From: Halobacteriales archaeon QH_7_65_31
GTDB taxonomy: Archaea; Halobacteriota; Halobacteria; Halobacteriales; Haloarculaceae
DNA length: 64,000 bases
NCBI GenBank assembly: GCA_003021785.1
Contig: PXQU01000004.1
Span: 143,363-207,362, forward strand
Direction: 5' to 3'
The translations under genes were made by a program, and so were the position numbers. Shown here piece after piece: positions 24,617 to 33,198 of this stretch. The notes beneath the pieces are model-generated. The model had not been told where the DNA came from and ran no database searches. It worked only from the letters and a program-made list of their open reading frames with translations. Within the stretch, counting starts at the first letter, position 1. Each line of letters starts with the position of its first letter.

Positions 24617-25969
24617 CTACGACGTGAGCCACGCCGGCGCGAGCACCCGCGCCAGTACGCCCGGCGCGAGCAGCTTCGTCGGGTCCTGTTGGAGCCGGAT
24701 GACGCGTTTCAGCTCCTCGGCGACGTAGTCGTTATCGTGTGCGGTCGGGATGAGTCGGTCCATATACCGGTTGAAGATATCCGTCCCCGGCGGCTTCGGG
24801 CCGGTGGTCGCGTCGTGGGCGAAGTCCGAGCCGACGGTCAGCTGCCACACCGGATCGATCATCTCGGCCGCCTGATCGAAGAAGCGCGTCTGTAGCCCGT
24901 CGGTCCCCTCCGCGAGCGCGGCGTGGAGCTGGAGCGCGTCCAGCGCCGAGACGGACATCCCCTGTCCGTACACCGGATTGAAGCTCGCGAGCGCGTCCCC
25001 AGTCACGAGCAGGCCATCGGGGAACGCGTCCAGCTGCTCGTAGCGGCGGCGCGTACTCGACGGGAACCGGTAGGGTCGAATCTCCGCGACCCGCTCGTGA
25101 GCGGTGAGCAGCTCGGCGACGTGTGGAACCGGTAGCGCCTCGGCGCACTCGATGAACCCTTCGGCGTCGGTCGGCGGGTGGTCGCCGTGAATCCCGGACA
25201 GCGTGATCATCCACTCGTCGTTCTCGATCGGGATGACGGCTCCGCCCTGCGTGACCGGCGGGGCGGTCGCGACGAGCATCGTCGTCGTCTCTTCGGGCGG
25301 TCGCTCGATGCGCGTCGTCGCGTAGCCGACGTCGACCGAGACGGTGTCCGTCGCCGGCTCCTCGTAGCCGTGTCGCTCCAGCCACGACGGCACGGGCGAG
25401 GTGCGCCCCCGCGCATCGACGACGAGATCGGCCGACAGCGTCGTCTCGGAGCCGTTCTCGCGGTAGTTCACTCCGGTCACGCGCTCACCAGTCGCGTCGC
25501 TCGCCAGCCCCGTCACGTACGTCTCGGCCCGGAGTGTTACGTTCTCGGTCGCCGCGGCGCGGCTGCGCGTCAGCTGCTCGAACAGCGGTCGGCTCGCACA
25601 GTACATCGGCACGGACGCCAGCCCGTCGGCGACGAAGCCGCCGTCGTGGTGGTACGAGAGCTCCCGTGCGGTGTCGATAGTGACGCCACCGGCGTCGGTT
25701 AGCTCGTCGAGATAGCCCGGGAACAGGGTCGCCAGCATCGACCGCGCCGGCTCCAACATCACGTGTGCGTGGACCGCCTGCGGAACGCCCCGACGAGCGA
25801 TCGACTCGTCCGGCAACGGATCGCGGTCGAGCACCGTCACGCGCTCGTACCCGTCCGCGAGTACGCGCCCCGCGAGCAGTCCGGCCATGCTCCCGCCGAT
25901 CACGATCGCGTGCTCGCCGACGGTGTCGACGGCCGTCTCGTCGTACGACGGCAACGCCCCGAGTGTCAT
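24617..25969 (-). CDS. FAD-dependent oxidoreductase (geranylgeranyl reductase/halogenase-like fold)
   Basis: 450 residues. The FAD dinucleotide fold is AIVIGGSMAGLLAGRVLADG near 20-40, with LDRDP after it; DARGRTSPVPSWL near 190 is the DG-like middle motif; LLVTGDALASFNPVYGQGMS near 325 is the GD motif contacting the ribityl chain. This layout is that of class A flavoprotein monooxygenases and halogenases. Haloarchaeal members are uncharacterised; the substrate is unknown. Confidence 0.85.
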   Translation of the reverse strand: MTLGALPSYDETAVDTVGEHAIVIGGSMAGLLAGRVLADGYERVTVLDRDPLPDESIARRGVPQAVHAHVMLEPARSMLATLFPGYLDELTDAGGVTIDTARELSYHHDGGFVADGLASVPMYCASRPLFEQLTRSRAAATENVTLRAETYVTGLASDATGERVTGVNYRENGSETTLSADLVVDARGRTSPVPSWLERHGYEEPATDTVSVDVGYATTRIERPPEETTTMLVATAPPVTQGGAVIPIENDEWMITLSGIHGDHPPTDAEGFIECAEALPVPHVAELLTAHERVAEIRPYRFPSSTRRRYEQLDAFPDGLLVTGDALASFNPVYGQGMSVSALDALQLHAALAEGTDGLQTRFFDQAAEMIDPVWQLTVGSDFAHDATTGPKPPGTDIFNRYMDRLIPTAHDNDYVAEELKRVIRLQQDPTKLLAPGVLARVLAPAWLTS

Positions 25970-26069
25970 ACGCTCACACTCGTGTCCGATGAATTTAGAT
26001 CCCTCGGCGCGCCGATTATCGTCGTACGCCGCGCTCGCTCGCGACGACCGATCGCTCCCCCGCTAACCG

Positions 26070-26082
26070 GTATGCGGATATA
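26070..26082 (+). promoter_or_regulatory. TATA box of the duplicated-domain protein gene
   Basis: GGATATACGAT lies about 30 bases before ATG 26105, fitting a leaderless start. Confidence 0.4.
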
Positions 26083-26104
26083 CGATACCGCTCCAACGAC
26101 CAGT

Positions 26105-26824
26105 ATGTCAGACCGACTCGATATCGCCGCCGACCCCGCTGCCGTCGCTGCCGAGCGCGACGCCGTCGTCGCCCGCGTTCGCGATCACGCCGGCGAGATC
26201 GCCTACGCTCTCGCCCGTATCGAGGGCGGTGAGTACGGTCGCCGGACCTTCGAGACGGACGACGGCGAGTGGACCGTCAAACACGAGCAGGGCGACATCG
26301 AGTTCCTGAAGTTCGAACCCCGGAGCGGGCAGGAGACGTACGTCGTCTCCACCAAGCAGCCGCCCGAACCGGCTGCGCTCGCGACGGCGCTGGCCGACTA
26401 CGACGCCTTCGTCGATCGGTTCGACGGCTACGTCGCCTCGCTCGACGGGCTGCTGGACGACGTGCCGACCGAGTTCCCCGATCCCGCTTCTGCCGCCGAT
26501 ATCACCGCCGAGCGCGACCGCATCGTCACCCGGCTTCGCGAGGTGTGCGACCGGATGGCCGGTGAGCTCTACCGCTACGAGATGGACGACTACGGCACGT
26601 TCACGGCCCGTGTCGACGGGACCCGGTGGGAGCTGAAACGCGAGGAGTCCCGGACCTCCTACCTCCGCGTCGGTGGCTCCGGCGGCACGTATCTCCTCTC
26701 GCAGTACGGACAGCCGTCGGCAGAGAGCGTTCGCGAGTTCGCGCCTGATGCGCCGGATTTCGTCGCCGCGTACAACGACCACGTCGCCGAGCTGGAGCTT
26801 GACCTTGCGCAGATCGATCTCTAA
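26105..26824 (+). CDS. Uncharacterised protein with two tandem copies of one domain
   Basis: 239 residues, soluble, acidic, no recognised family. The two halves are clear repeats: AERDAVVARVRDHAGEIAYA ... DDGEWTVKHE ... TYVVSTKQPPEP aligns with AERDRIVTRLREVCDRMAGE ... DGTRWELKRE ... TYLLSQYGQPSA. Each unit is about 105 residues, a helix followed by a beta sheet and another helix. ATG 26105 is chosen because the repeat begins right after it and a TATA box fits. It overlaps the convergent PIN gene by four bases. Confidence 0.8.
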   Translation: MSDRLDIAADPAAVAAERDAVVARVRDHAGEIAYALARIEGGEYGRRTFETDDGEWTVKHEQGDIEFLKFEPRSGQETYVVSTKQPPEPAALATALADYDAFVDRFDGYVASLDGLLDDVPTEFPDPASAADITAERDRIVTRLREVCDRMAGELYRYEMDDYGTFTARVDGTRWELKREESRTSYLRVGGSGGTYLLSQYGQPSAESVREFAPDAPDFVAAYNDHVAELELDLAQIDL

Positions 26825-27333
26825 GCGTCGAGTCGCTCGAACGCGGTCGTGAGCTTCGCGTACAGGTCGGGCGCGCAGTACCAGCCGACATCGAGCAGGT
26901 CGTCCAGCAGCTCCGTCGCCGCCGCTGCGGTGAGGGTATCGTCTTCGACACAGGAGAGGAGCAGATACGCCGTCCCGTGGACCTTGATACCCTCCACGTC
27001 CGCGACAGATCGACCGGCACTCTCGTCCATTACCGCGACGCCGTCGGTCTCGGCCGCACGGACCAGCACTGACACGTCGGTTTCACTCAACGCCGATATC
27101 GCTTCGAGCCGCTCAAACAACGGCCCTTCGGCAGCCGCTGTCACTCGGAGGTGTTCGTCGGCGAACCGTTCGAGCCGTCTCGCATCGACGTATCCGGCCG
27201 CCAGTCCGTCTGTCACGACCTCTTCGTAGACCCGCTCAGTCGTCACCGGCTCGGGGACCGACGTGAGGATTCCGAGACGGTCGGCTCTCGCCAGATGGAT
27301 GAGCGGCGTCGCGTCGAACACCCACTCACGCAT
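26821..27333 (-). CDS. PIN-like toxin (DUF3368-type)
   Basis: 170 residues. WVFDATPLIHLARADRLGIL at the N-terminus and LSETDVSVLVRAAE then VAVMDESAGRSVAD carry the PIN acidic residues, followed by the family's GTAYLLL segment. Coupled to the UPF0175 gene upstream by an eight-base overlap. Confidence 0.85.
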   Translation of the reverse strand: MREWVFDATPLIHLARADRLGILTSVPEPVTTERVYEEVVTDGLAAGYVDARRLERFADEHLRVTAAAEGPLFERLEAISALSETDVSVLVRAAETDGVAVMDESAGRSVADVEGIKVHGTAYLLLSCVEDDTLTAAAATELLDDLLDVGWYCAPDLYAKLTTAFERLDA

Positions 27334-27622
27334 CGAACGACTCGATATCCTCCTCGATACCGTCGCTGTCGATCCACGACTGCTCGCGCTCTCTCGCGAG
27401 CGCTGCGAGCGTCCAGCTATCGATCTCGGCGATCTCCGCCGCTCTCGAAAGCGTCACCTCCCCGTCTACCAGCTGATCGAGCGCGCGCTCCCGCCGCCAC
27501 GTCGCCAGCTGTTCCGCCAACAGCTGCCGTACGGCGGTGCTTCGATCGACCCGCTCGGCATCGAGATACGACTCCAGCTCCGCCTCGATGTCCTCCGGTA
27601 GCCGTGCAGAGACGGTTCCCAT
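27326..27622 (-). CDS. UPF0175-type antitoxin (ribbon-helix-helix)
   Basis: 98 residues. MGTVSARLPEDIEAELESYL starts like a ribbon-helix-helix protein, and GEVTLSRAAEIAEIDSWTLA is the UPF0175 helix-turn-helix-like part. Operon partner of the PIN gene that follows. The sequence next to its ATG resembles that of the VapB at 15755. Confidence 0.83.
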   Translation of the reverse strand: MGTVSARLPEDIEAELESYLDAERVDRSTAVRQLLAEQLATWRRERALDQLVDGEVTLSRAAEIAEIDSWTLAALAREREQSWIDSDGIEEDIESFDA

Positions 27623-27714
27623 GTGTCTACGTTGTCTGCTGTGTATACAAGCGTTGTGGCGACGCGAGCCGGCTGCCCGTCAGACCGGTCGCTTCACCTC
27701 GGACGACTGCTGGC

Positions 27715-27900
27715 TCACGCCTCTGCGCTTTGCTCCTCGGTGGCTTCGTATCCAACCTGCAGCACGGCCGCAACGAGGACGCCGACCGCGATCCGCATGA
27801 CGAACGTTGACTCTGGCATCCCCTGTCCGAGCACCATCGTGACGGCGGCGATACTCAGTACGGCGCTCGCGAGCCGGAACGCAGCTTGGAGGCGACGCAT
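27715..27900 (-). CDS. Small membrane protein of unknown function
   Basis: 61 residues from ATG 27900 (MRRLQAAFRLASAVLSIAAV) with two hydrophobic segments (ASAVLSIAAVTMVLG and VMRIAVGVLVAAVLQVGY) and a short acidic tail. No family recognised. The codon pattern and two-span layout make it plausible. Confidence 0.5.
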   Translation of the reverse strand: MRRLQAAFRLASAVLSIAAVTMVLGQGMPESTFVMRIAVGVLVAAVLQVGYEATEEQSAEA

Positions 27901-27989
27901 TGCCAATAGCTCCCTCGTCCGAGATACAAACCTTGTGGCCGCCGCCTATCGCGATGCACCCGGAAAAACCGAGCCACGTGCCAGAGAAG

Positions 27990-28000
27990 TCTTTATGACG
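27990..28000 (+). promoter_or_regulatory. TATA box of the NUDIX gene
   Basis: GTCTTTATGAC is about 25 bases before ATG 28019, so a leaderless transcript is likely; the in-frame ATG inside this box is then not a start. Confidence 0.4.
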
Positions 28001-28018
28001 GCTCTCCTCGCTCGATAC

Positions 28019-28579
28019 ATGGACGACACCGACGCGCTCGCGTGGGAGACGACCGACTCGCGTATCGACTACGACTGTCCCGGCTTCGCGGTCCGCGAGG
28101 ACAGCATCACCTTCCCGGACGGCTCCACCGGGGCGTTCCACAGCGTCACCGAACCCGATGCGGTCGTGATCCTCCCGTTCACGCCTGACGGTGACGTGGT
28201 CGCTATCGAGGAGTGGCGACAGGCCGTCGGCAGAATGAATCTCGGGTTGCCGGCTGGTGGACTCGAATCGGACGACGGTGATCTCCTCGCCGCTGCCCGG
28301 CGTGAACTCCGCGAGGAGACGGGCTACGAGACCGATCGTCTCGAACAGGTCGCTGCCGTCGAACCGGCGAACGGCCTGCTCGACGCGACCCACTACCACT
28401 TCGTCGCGCACGACTGCCGACCAACGGCCGGGCAGTCACTCGACGAGAACGAGTCGATCCGCGTCACCGAGCGCGATTTCGACGCGCTCCGCGAGGCGGC
28501 CGTCGCCGGTGAGCTGCGCGACGGACGCGCAGCCGTCGGTGTGTTGCGATATGCGGCCGCGACCGAGTCGCATCGGTGA
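28019..28579 (+). CDS. NUDIX hydrolase (ADP-ribose pyrophosphatase-like)
   Basis: 186 residues. The Nudix box is spread as GGLESDDGDLLAAARRELRE followed by ETGY, with the key REL-x-EE-x-G residues all present. VVILPFTPDGDVVAIEEWRQ upstream is typical of ADP-sugar hydrolases, so cleavage of a nucleotide-sugar diphosphate is likely. The track start lies far upstream without similarity. Confidence 0.88.
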   Translation: MDDTDALAWETTDSRIDYDCPGFAVREDSITFPDGSTGAFHSVTEPDAVVILPFTPDGDVVAIEEWRQAVGRMNLGLPAGGLESDDGDLLAAARRELREETGYETDRLEQVAAVEPANGLLDATHYHFVAHDCRPTAGQSLDENESIRVTERDFDALREAAVAGELRDGRAAVGVLRYAAATESHR

Positions 28580-28616
28580 CCGTCAGCTACTTCTCGATCG
28601 CTGATGACGGTACGGC

Positions 28617-29129
28617 GTGGATCTCACCCGCGTCGCCCCGGTCGCGCTCGTCGCCGTCATCGCGGTGACGGCACTCGTTTCCGGGCCGGCCACCCCGGTC
28701 GATCTCACGCCCGACGGGTCTGCGTGTGACGGCCACGTGCGCTCACAGGTCGGCAACGCGACGACGGAGATCCGCTCGCTCCCCGACAGCGCTACGCTCA
28801 CGCAGGCCGACTACGGCGCACGGGTCTGGACACTCGCTGTCCCGCCGGCCGTCGTCACCGTCTCCGACGTACGCGGTCGCCCCACGCTCTCCTACCGCAT
28901 CTTCATCCCCGAACTCGGCCGACAGGTCGGCAGCCGAGCGGTCGTAAGCCGCTGTACCGCCGGTCGGCTCTCGCTCACCGTCGGCGAGTCCACCTTCTCC
29001 CCTGACGAGGTGCGTCCGGGCGAGTACAACGCGACGGTGTCGGTGGTGTATCGCGGGACCGACGCCGGTCGGCAGGTCGAACGCACGCTCGCACGGCGAA
29101 ACGTCACTGTCGTCGCCACGGAGTCGTGA
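28617..29129 (+). CDS. Membrane-anchored or secreted protein of unknown function
   Basis: 170 residues from GTG. One N-terminal hydrophobic segment (VAPVALVAVIAVTALVSGPA) acts as signal or anchor; the rest is a beta-rich external domain with two Cys (SACDG, SRCTAG) that could pair. Its stop overlaps the start of the large membrane protein by four bases, so the two probably work together. No family name can be given. Confidence 0.75.
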   Translation: MDLTRVAPVALVAVIAVTALVSGPATPVDLTPDGSACDGHVRSQVGNATTEIRSLPDSATLTQADYGARVWTLAVPPAVVTVSDVRGRPTLSYRIFIPELGRQVGSRAVVSRCTAGRLSLTVGESTFSPDEVRPGEYNATVSVVYRGTDAGRQVERTLARRNVTVVATES

Positions 29130-31006
29130 CCCGGGCGCGCTGGCGGCTCGTCTTCGGTGACCGTCGCGGGCTGTTCGTCTGTCTGCTCGCCGCGCTCGCT
29201 GCGACAGTCGGCTGGCGCACCGTCGTCAGTATCACCGATAACTACACCGTGGTGAACGGTCTCGTCGCGCTCTCGGAGGGCCACGTCGCGGTGACGAAGG
29301 CGACGTTCGGGGCCTCACTGGAAACGCCGGGGATGGTCCGCGCACAGGGGATCACCGTCGCCCGCAACTACGCGCATATCGTCCTCTCGCTGCCGGCGCT
29401 GTGGCTGTTACAGGCGATCGATGCCGTCGCGGATCTCTCCGTCGCGCTCGTCGGTAGCTGGTCGCTCCTCCTGCTCGCTACCGTCGCGACCGCCGGCGAC
29501 ATCCTCGATCGCGGTCGGGCTGCCCGACTCTTCGGCTCGCTCCTCGCGCTCGTGGCCTTCGCGGCCGGCGTCGTACTCGCGACGCCGCTCGATCAGCCGC
29601 ATCTCTCGCTGCTCGCGATGCAGACCACTACTGTCGCCGCTGCGGGGCTGTCGGCGACCCTGCCCTACCGGCTCGTCACCCTCCTCCACGGTCAGCGGGC
29701 CGGTCTCGCTGCCGGAGTCGCGCTCGCCGTCGCCTCCCCGGCCGTGCTGTGGGCGACGATACCGAAACGGCACGTCCTGACCGCGGCGTTCGCGCTCGCG
29801 ACCTGCTACTGGCTCGCGCGGAGCCGAACCGCGCGTGAGCCGTCGGCCCGCCGGTTCCACGCGCTGGCGTACGTTCCGGTCGGGCTGGCGGCGTGGCTCA
29901 ACGCCGCCGAGGGACTGATCCTGCTTACCGCGCTTCTCGTCGTGGATATCGCCACCACACCGCGGCTCGGTCGCCGTCGTCTCGCGCTCGTGGCTGGCGC
30001 GTTCGCCTGCTCGCTCCTCCCGCTTCTCGTGACGAACCTCATCGTCTCGGGTGATCCGCTCGTCGTGCCCCGGATGCTCCCGCCGTACGAATCCAGCGGT
30101 GGCGGTGATATCCAGTTCACAGGCGGCGATGGCGGTGCTGGTGGTGGTGGTGGTGGTACTGGTGGTGGCGGCGGTAGTAGCGGTGGCGGTGCTGGTGGTG
30201 GCGGCAGTGGTGGTAGTAACGGTGGAAGTGGATTCTCACTCGCGCCGTTCGTCGAGCCGTTCGCCACAGCGATCGCCCGACTCGGGGTCTTCGTCGGCTT
30301 TCTCACCGACGGTGTCCGTGCGGCCGTCACGACACCGGCGCGGGTGTACCATACGATCTTCCGCAGCGGCTACGTCGCGACCGAGGCCCGTGGCGCGACC
30401 GGACTCGCGATCAACCTCTCATTCCTCGAATCGCTGCCGATCGCCGGTATGCTCGCCTCCCTCCCGCTGCTCGCGGTTCGCCGCGCTCGCAGCCGGGACT
30501 GGTCGAGACTCCGAACGTCGCTCGCCACCCCGACCCGGACTGCCGACGCGTTCGTACTCGTCTACGCGTTCCTGCTCACGCTCACCTACATCTCCCGGCT
30601 CCCGTTGCACGCGACGTTGACCGTCCGGTACGTCTACCCGCTGTTCCCGCTCGCGCTCTATGCCGTCGCGCGACTGCCGGCCGCCCGTGCAGTCGTGCGC
30701 GGTCACGGGACGCTGCTGGCGTTCGTCTACACCGGCGGCGTCGCGATCGGCGGCCAGCTCACCGTGCTCGTGGTCGCGCTCGCTGGACACACCGCCAGCG
30801 AGACGCTTCAGGCGTACGCGCTCCTCGCGCTCGCGCTCGCGGCTGTCCTCGCCGGCTGGTCGGTCGCGGCCGCGCTCGGTCGTCAGTCCGACCGCACCGG
30901 AGCCGTCCTGTTCGGACTCGCCGGAAGCTGCGCGACGAACGTCGTCGGCGTCTTCGTGTTCCAGTTCTTCGGCGAGTCGTTCCTGCTTCCGTTCGTTCCG
31001 CTCTGA
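29126..31006 (+). CDS. Polytopic membrane protein with a glycine-rich external loop
   Basis: 626 residues, about 12 hydrophobic segments, GTG start coupled to the gene before. Around residues 328-372 there is a low-complexity loop made almost only of Gly with a few Ser, Thr, Ala and Asn, encoded by GGT/GGC repeats. Segments such as DNYTVVNGLVALSEGH and TLTVRYVYPLFPL near the C-terminus recall the layout of GT-C-type glycosyltransferases or mannosyltransferase-like proteins, but the usual acidic motif is not obvious. Function unknown. Confidence 0.78.
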   Translation: MTRARWRLVFGDRRGLFVCLLAALAATVGWRTVVSITDNYTVVNGLVALSEGHVAVTKATFGASLETPGMVRAQGITVARNYAHIVLSLPALWLLQAIDAVADLSVALVGSWSLLLLATVATAGDILDRGRAARLFGSLLALVAFAAGVVLATPLDQPHLSLLAMQTTTVAAAGLSATLPYRLVTLLHGQRAGLAAGVALAVASPAVLWATIPKRHVLTAAFALATCYWLARSRTAREPSARRFHALAYVPVGLAAWLNAAEGLILLTALLVVDIATTPRLGRRRLALVAGAFACSLLPLLVTNLIVSGDPLVVPRMLPPYESSGGGDIQFTGGDGGAGGGGGGTGGGGGSSGGGAGGGGSGGSNGGSGFSLAPFVEPFATAIARLGVFVGFLTDGVRAAVTTPARVYHTIFRSGYVATEARGATGLAINLSFLESLPIAGMLASLPLLAVRRARSRDWSRLRTSLATPTRTADAFVLVYAFLLTLTYISRLPLHATLTVRYVYPLFPLALYAVARLPAARAVVRGHGTLLAFVYTGGVAIGGQLTVLVVALAGHTASETLQAYALLALALAAVLAGWSVAAALGRQSDRTGAVLFGLAGSCATNVVGVFVFQFFGESFLLPFVPL

Positions 31007-31059
31007 TAGCCTCTGTGTCGCTCCGTACCGGACTGACTCTGGCCTCTGACACCGACAGC

Positions 31060-31071
31060 ACGCTTTTATCA
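31060..31071 (+). promoter_or_regulatory. TATA box of the DUF433-DUF5615 operon
   Basis: CGCTTTTATCAA lies about 27 bases before ATG 31093 (leaderless spacing). Confidence 0.5.
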
Positions 31072-31092
31072 ACGCGGACGATACTCTGATAT

Positions 31093-31386
31093 ATGCCGGA
31101 GCGGGCCAGCCGCCGAATCACGACGGAGCTCATGAGCCAGCCACACGTCCGGGACCACCGCATCAGCGTCCGTCAGATTCACGCTCTCGTCGAGGCAGGC
31201 GACACCGACCCCGAGACGGTCGCCGACCGATACGACCTCGACGTGGCGGACGTGTACCACGCACTCGCCTACTACCACGACCACCCGCGCGAGATGCGTG
31301 ATATCGAACGCACGCGTGAGGAGGCAGTTTCGACGTTCCGAGCTTCGATCGATCGACCCGACGGTATCAGTCCCGATACCGCCTGA
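31093..31386 (+). CDS. DUF433 antitoxin
   Basis: 97 residues. SQPHVRDHRISVRQIHALVE and TVADRYDLDVADVYHALAYY form the DUF433 core with its helix-turn-helix. Followed after one base by a DUF5615 gene, the usual partner. Confidence 0.87.
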   Translation: MPERASRRITTELMSQPHVRDHRISVRQIHALVEAGDTDPETVADRYDLDVADVYHALAYYHDHPREMRDIERTREEAVSTFRASIDRPDGISPDTA

Positions 31387-31387
31387 G

Positions 31388-31732
31388 ATGGCGGAGTGGC
31401 GATTTCTACTGGACGAGAATATCGACCCGAAGGCAGTGAACTATCTTCAGAAGGAAGATATCGACACCGAACACGTCCGTGACGCGCTCTGGCAAGGGGC
31501 GCGCGACGAACGGGACGTCCTGCCGTACGCTCAGACGGAGCAGCGAATCGTCGTGACGAGCGACGTCACTGATTTCGGGGCGTTGCCCGACGATCGACAC
31601 GCCGGTATCGTGCTACTCTACGATGATACGATGCCGGCGTATCGGCTCGTTTCCGGCCTGCTTTCGATGATCGACGCGTACGGCGACCGCGAAGCGTTCG
31701 ACAGCCGCGAGGAACTCGACGCGTGGCTGTGA
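31388..31732 (+). CDS. DUF5615 PIN-like toxin
   Basis: 114 residues. RFLLDENIDPKAVNYLQ (first acidic pair), DERDVLPYA and IVVTSDVTDFGAL match the DUF5615 (Mut7-C-like) PIN group. Forms a TA pair with the DUF433 gene. The ATG at 31388 overlaps no other gene. Confidence 0.87.
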   Translation: MAEWRFLLDENIDPKAVNYLQKEDIDTEHVRDALWQGARDERDVLPYAQTEQRIVVTSDVTDFGALPDDRHAGIVLLYDDTMPAYRLVSGLLSMIDAYGDREAFDSREELDAWL

Positions 31733-31783
31733 CCGCGCGCGGTCGTTCGATACCGCTTTGCGTATCCGTCCGAAGCGACGGGT

Positions 31784-32371
31784 ATGCGTCAGTTCGTCGT
31801 CGTCGGCCACGACGCCCCCACGAGTCCGGAGTTCCCGCTCGACGATCTCCCGTCCGCGGCCGGGCGACTCGACGTGCTCTGTCGCTGTGTCAACAGCGCG
31901 TTGTTTCTCTCACACGGGATTCGCGAGAGCCGAATCCATCTCGTCCTCGCCGACGAGTACACCGTCACGTTCGACGGCGCGAGCGCCCGACAGCTCCACC
32001 CCGACGAGCGCACGACCGCCGCTCGCATCCGCGCCGCTCTCGACGCTCGCGAGGACGCGATCGGCCACATGCCGGCGGAGCCGTCACCGGGGGTCGAACT
32101 CCGACAGCTGGGGTTCGAGGCGACGCTCGATCGCGTCGGCGGCACGCCCGTCCAGCTCCACGAGGACGGGGAGCCGCTCTTTGAGGCCGTCCCTCCGACC
32201 AATCCGACGTTCGTGCTCTCGGATCACAGCGACTTCACGCCCGCCGAGCGCGAACTGCTGGCCGACCGCGCGGACAGTCGCTTCCGCGTCGGCCCCGAGC
32301 GACTCCACGCCGACCACAGTATCACCGTCGCACACAACTGGCTCGACACCGACGGCTACACCGACTACTGA
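31784..32371 (+). CDS. trmY: tRNA pseudouridine(54) N1-methyltransferase
   Basis: Methylates pseudouridine 54 of archaeal tRNA to m1-pseudouridine. SPOUT-class protein of 195 residues. [58 protein letters not shown] and the C-terminal [10 protein letters not shown] match TrmY closely. Full length, all knot residues present. Confidence 0.93.
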   Translation: MRQFVVVGHDAPTSPEFPLDDLPSAAGRLDVLCRCVNSALFLSHGIRESRIHLVLADEYTVTFDGASARQLHPDERTTAARIRAALDAREDAIGHMPAEPSPGVELRQLGFEATLDRVGGTPVQLHEDGEPLFEAVPPTNPTFVLSDHSDFTPAERELLADRADSRFRVGPERLHADHSITVAHNWLDTDGYTDY

Positions 32372-32415
32372 GTTCGAACGGACCTGTTTAGGGAACGCCC
32401 CTGTGAGAGACCGGT

Positions 32416-33198
32416 ATGCCGACGCTCGCACTCCTCGCCAGCCACCCACTGGGTGTCCGCTGTCTCGACCGGCTCCACGACCATCCCGATATCGAGGTGA
32501 CGGCGGTCGTCACCTATGCCGCCGATGCCGAGACGTGGTGGGACGGCTCCGTCCGCGACCGCGCGCTCGAACTCGGCTACGAGCCGTTGTCGCGCGACGA
32601 GATCGACCAGCTCACCGAGACGCCCGTCGATTATCTGCTCTCCGTCTACTACCCCGATATCCTCGACGAGTCGCTGCTGGACCACCCCGACGAGCTGCCG
32701 CTGAACCTGCATCAGGCGGAGCTTCCCCGCTACCGCGGCAGCAACGTCTTCACCCACTCGATACTCAACGCCCGCGAGGACGACTACTGGCGACACGGCA
32801 CGACGCTCCACGTGATGGAGCCGTCGGTCGATTCCGGAGCGATAATCGATCGCCAGTTCGCCGAGATACGCGAGACGGACACGGCGCGCTCGCTGTACGA
32901 GCGCGTCTGTGAGGCGTCGATCGACCTGTTCGAGGCGTGGCTACCGGCCATTGCCGACCGCACTGTCGCCGAGCATCAGACGCCACAGTCTGCGTTCGAC
33001 GGGCCACGCTACTTCTACGCGAAAGACAGCCTCGACGGTCGGAAGGAAATCGACCCGGAACGACTCGCCGACGGGGACACCGAACTGTACGACCGTATCC
33101 GCGCGCTGGACTTCCCCCCGCACGAGCCGGCTTGGACGACTGTCGCCGGCGAGCGTCTCTACCTCACTCGCGACGGCTACCGACGCTACCGACAGTGA
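32416..33198 (+). CDS. Formyltransferase family protein (probable sugar N-formyltransferase)
   Basis: 260 residues. Formyl_trans_N domain with VDYLLSVYYPDILDESLL, the catalytic pair in PLNLHQAELPRYRG (Asn and His) and a downstream Asp in SVDSGAIIDRQ. It is not the tRNA-Met enzyme, which archaea lack; sugar N-formyltransferases use N10-formyl-tetrahydrofolate to formylate an amino group on a nucleotide sugar. The 3' end overlaps the convergent Gfo/Idh/MocA gene by 35 bases; with that gene and the aminotransferase beyond it, it fits a 3-amino-sugar pathway. Confidence 0.8.
   Translation: MPTLALLASHPLGVRCLDRLHDHPDIEVTAVVTYAADAETWWDGSVRDRALELGYEPLSRDEIDQLTETPVDYLLSVYYPDILDESLLDHPDELPLNLHQAELPRYRGSNVFTHSILNAREDDYWRHGTTLHVMEPSVDSGAIIDRQFAEIRETDTARSLYERVCEASIDLFEAWLPAIADRTVAEHQTPQSAFDGPRYFYAKDSLDGRKEIDPERLADGDTELYDRIRALDFPPHEPAWTTVAGERLYLTRDGYRRYRQ

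Noticed and set aside
30100-30240. Glycine-rich stretch as assembly artefact
   Set aside because: The frame stays open through it and the protein continues with clear membrane spans, so it reads as a real low-complexity loop.
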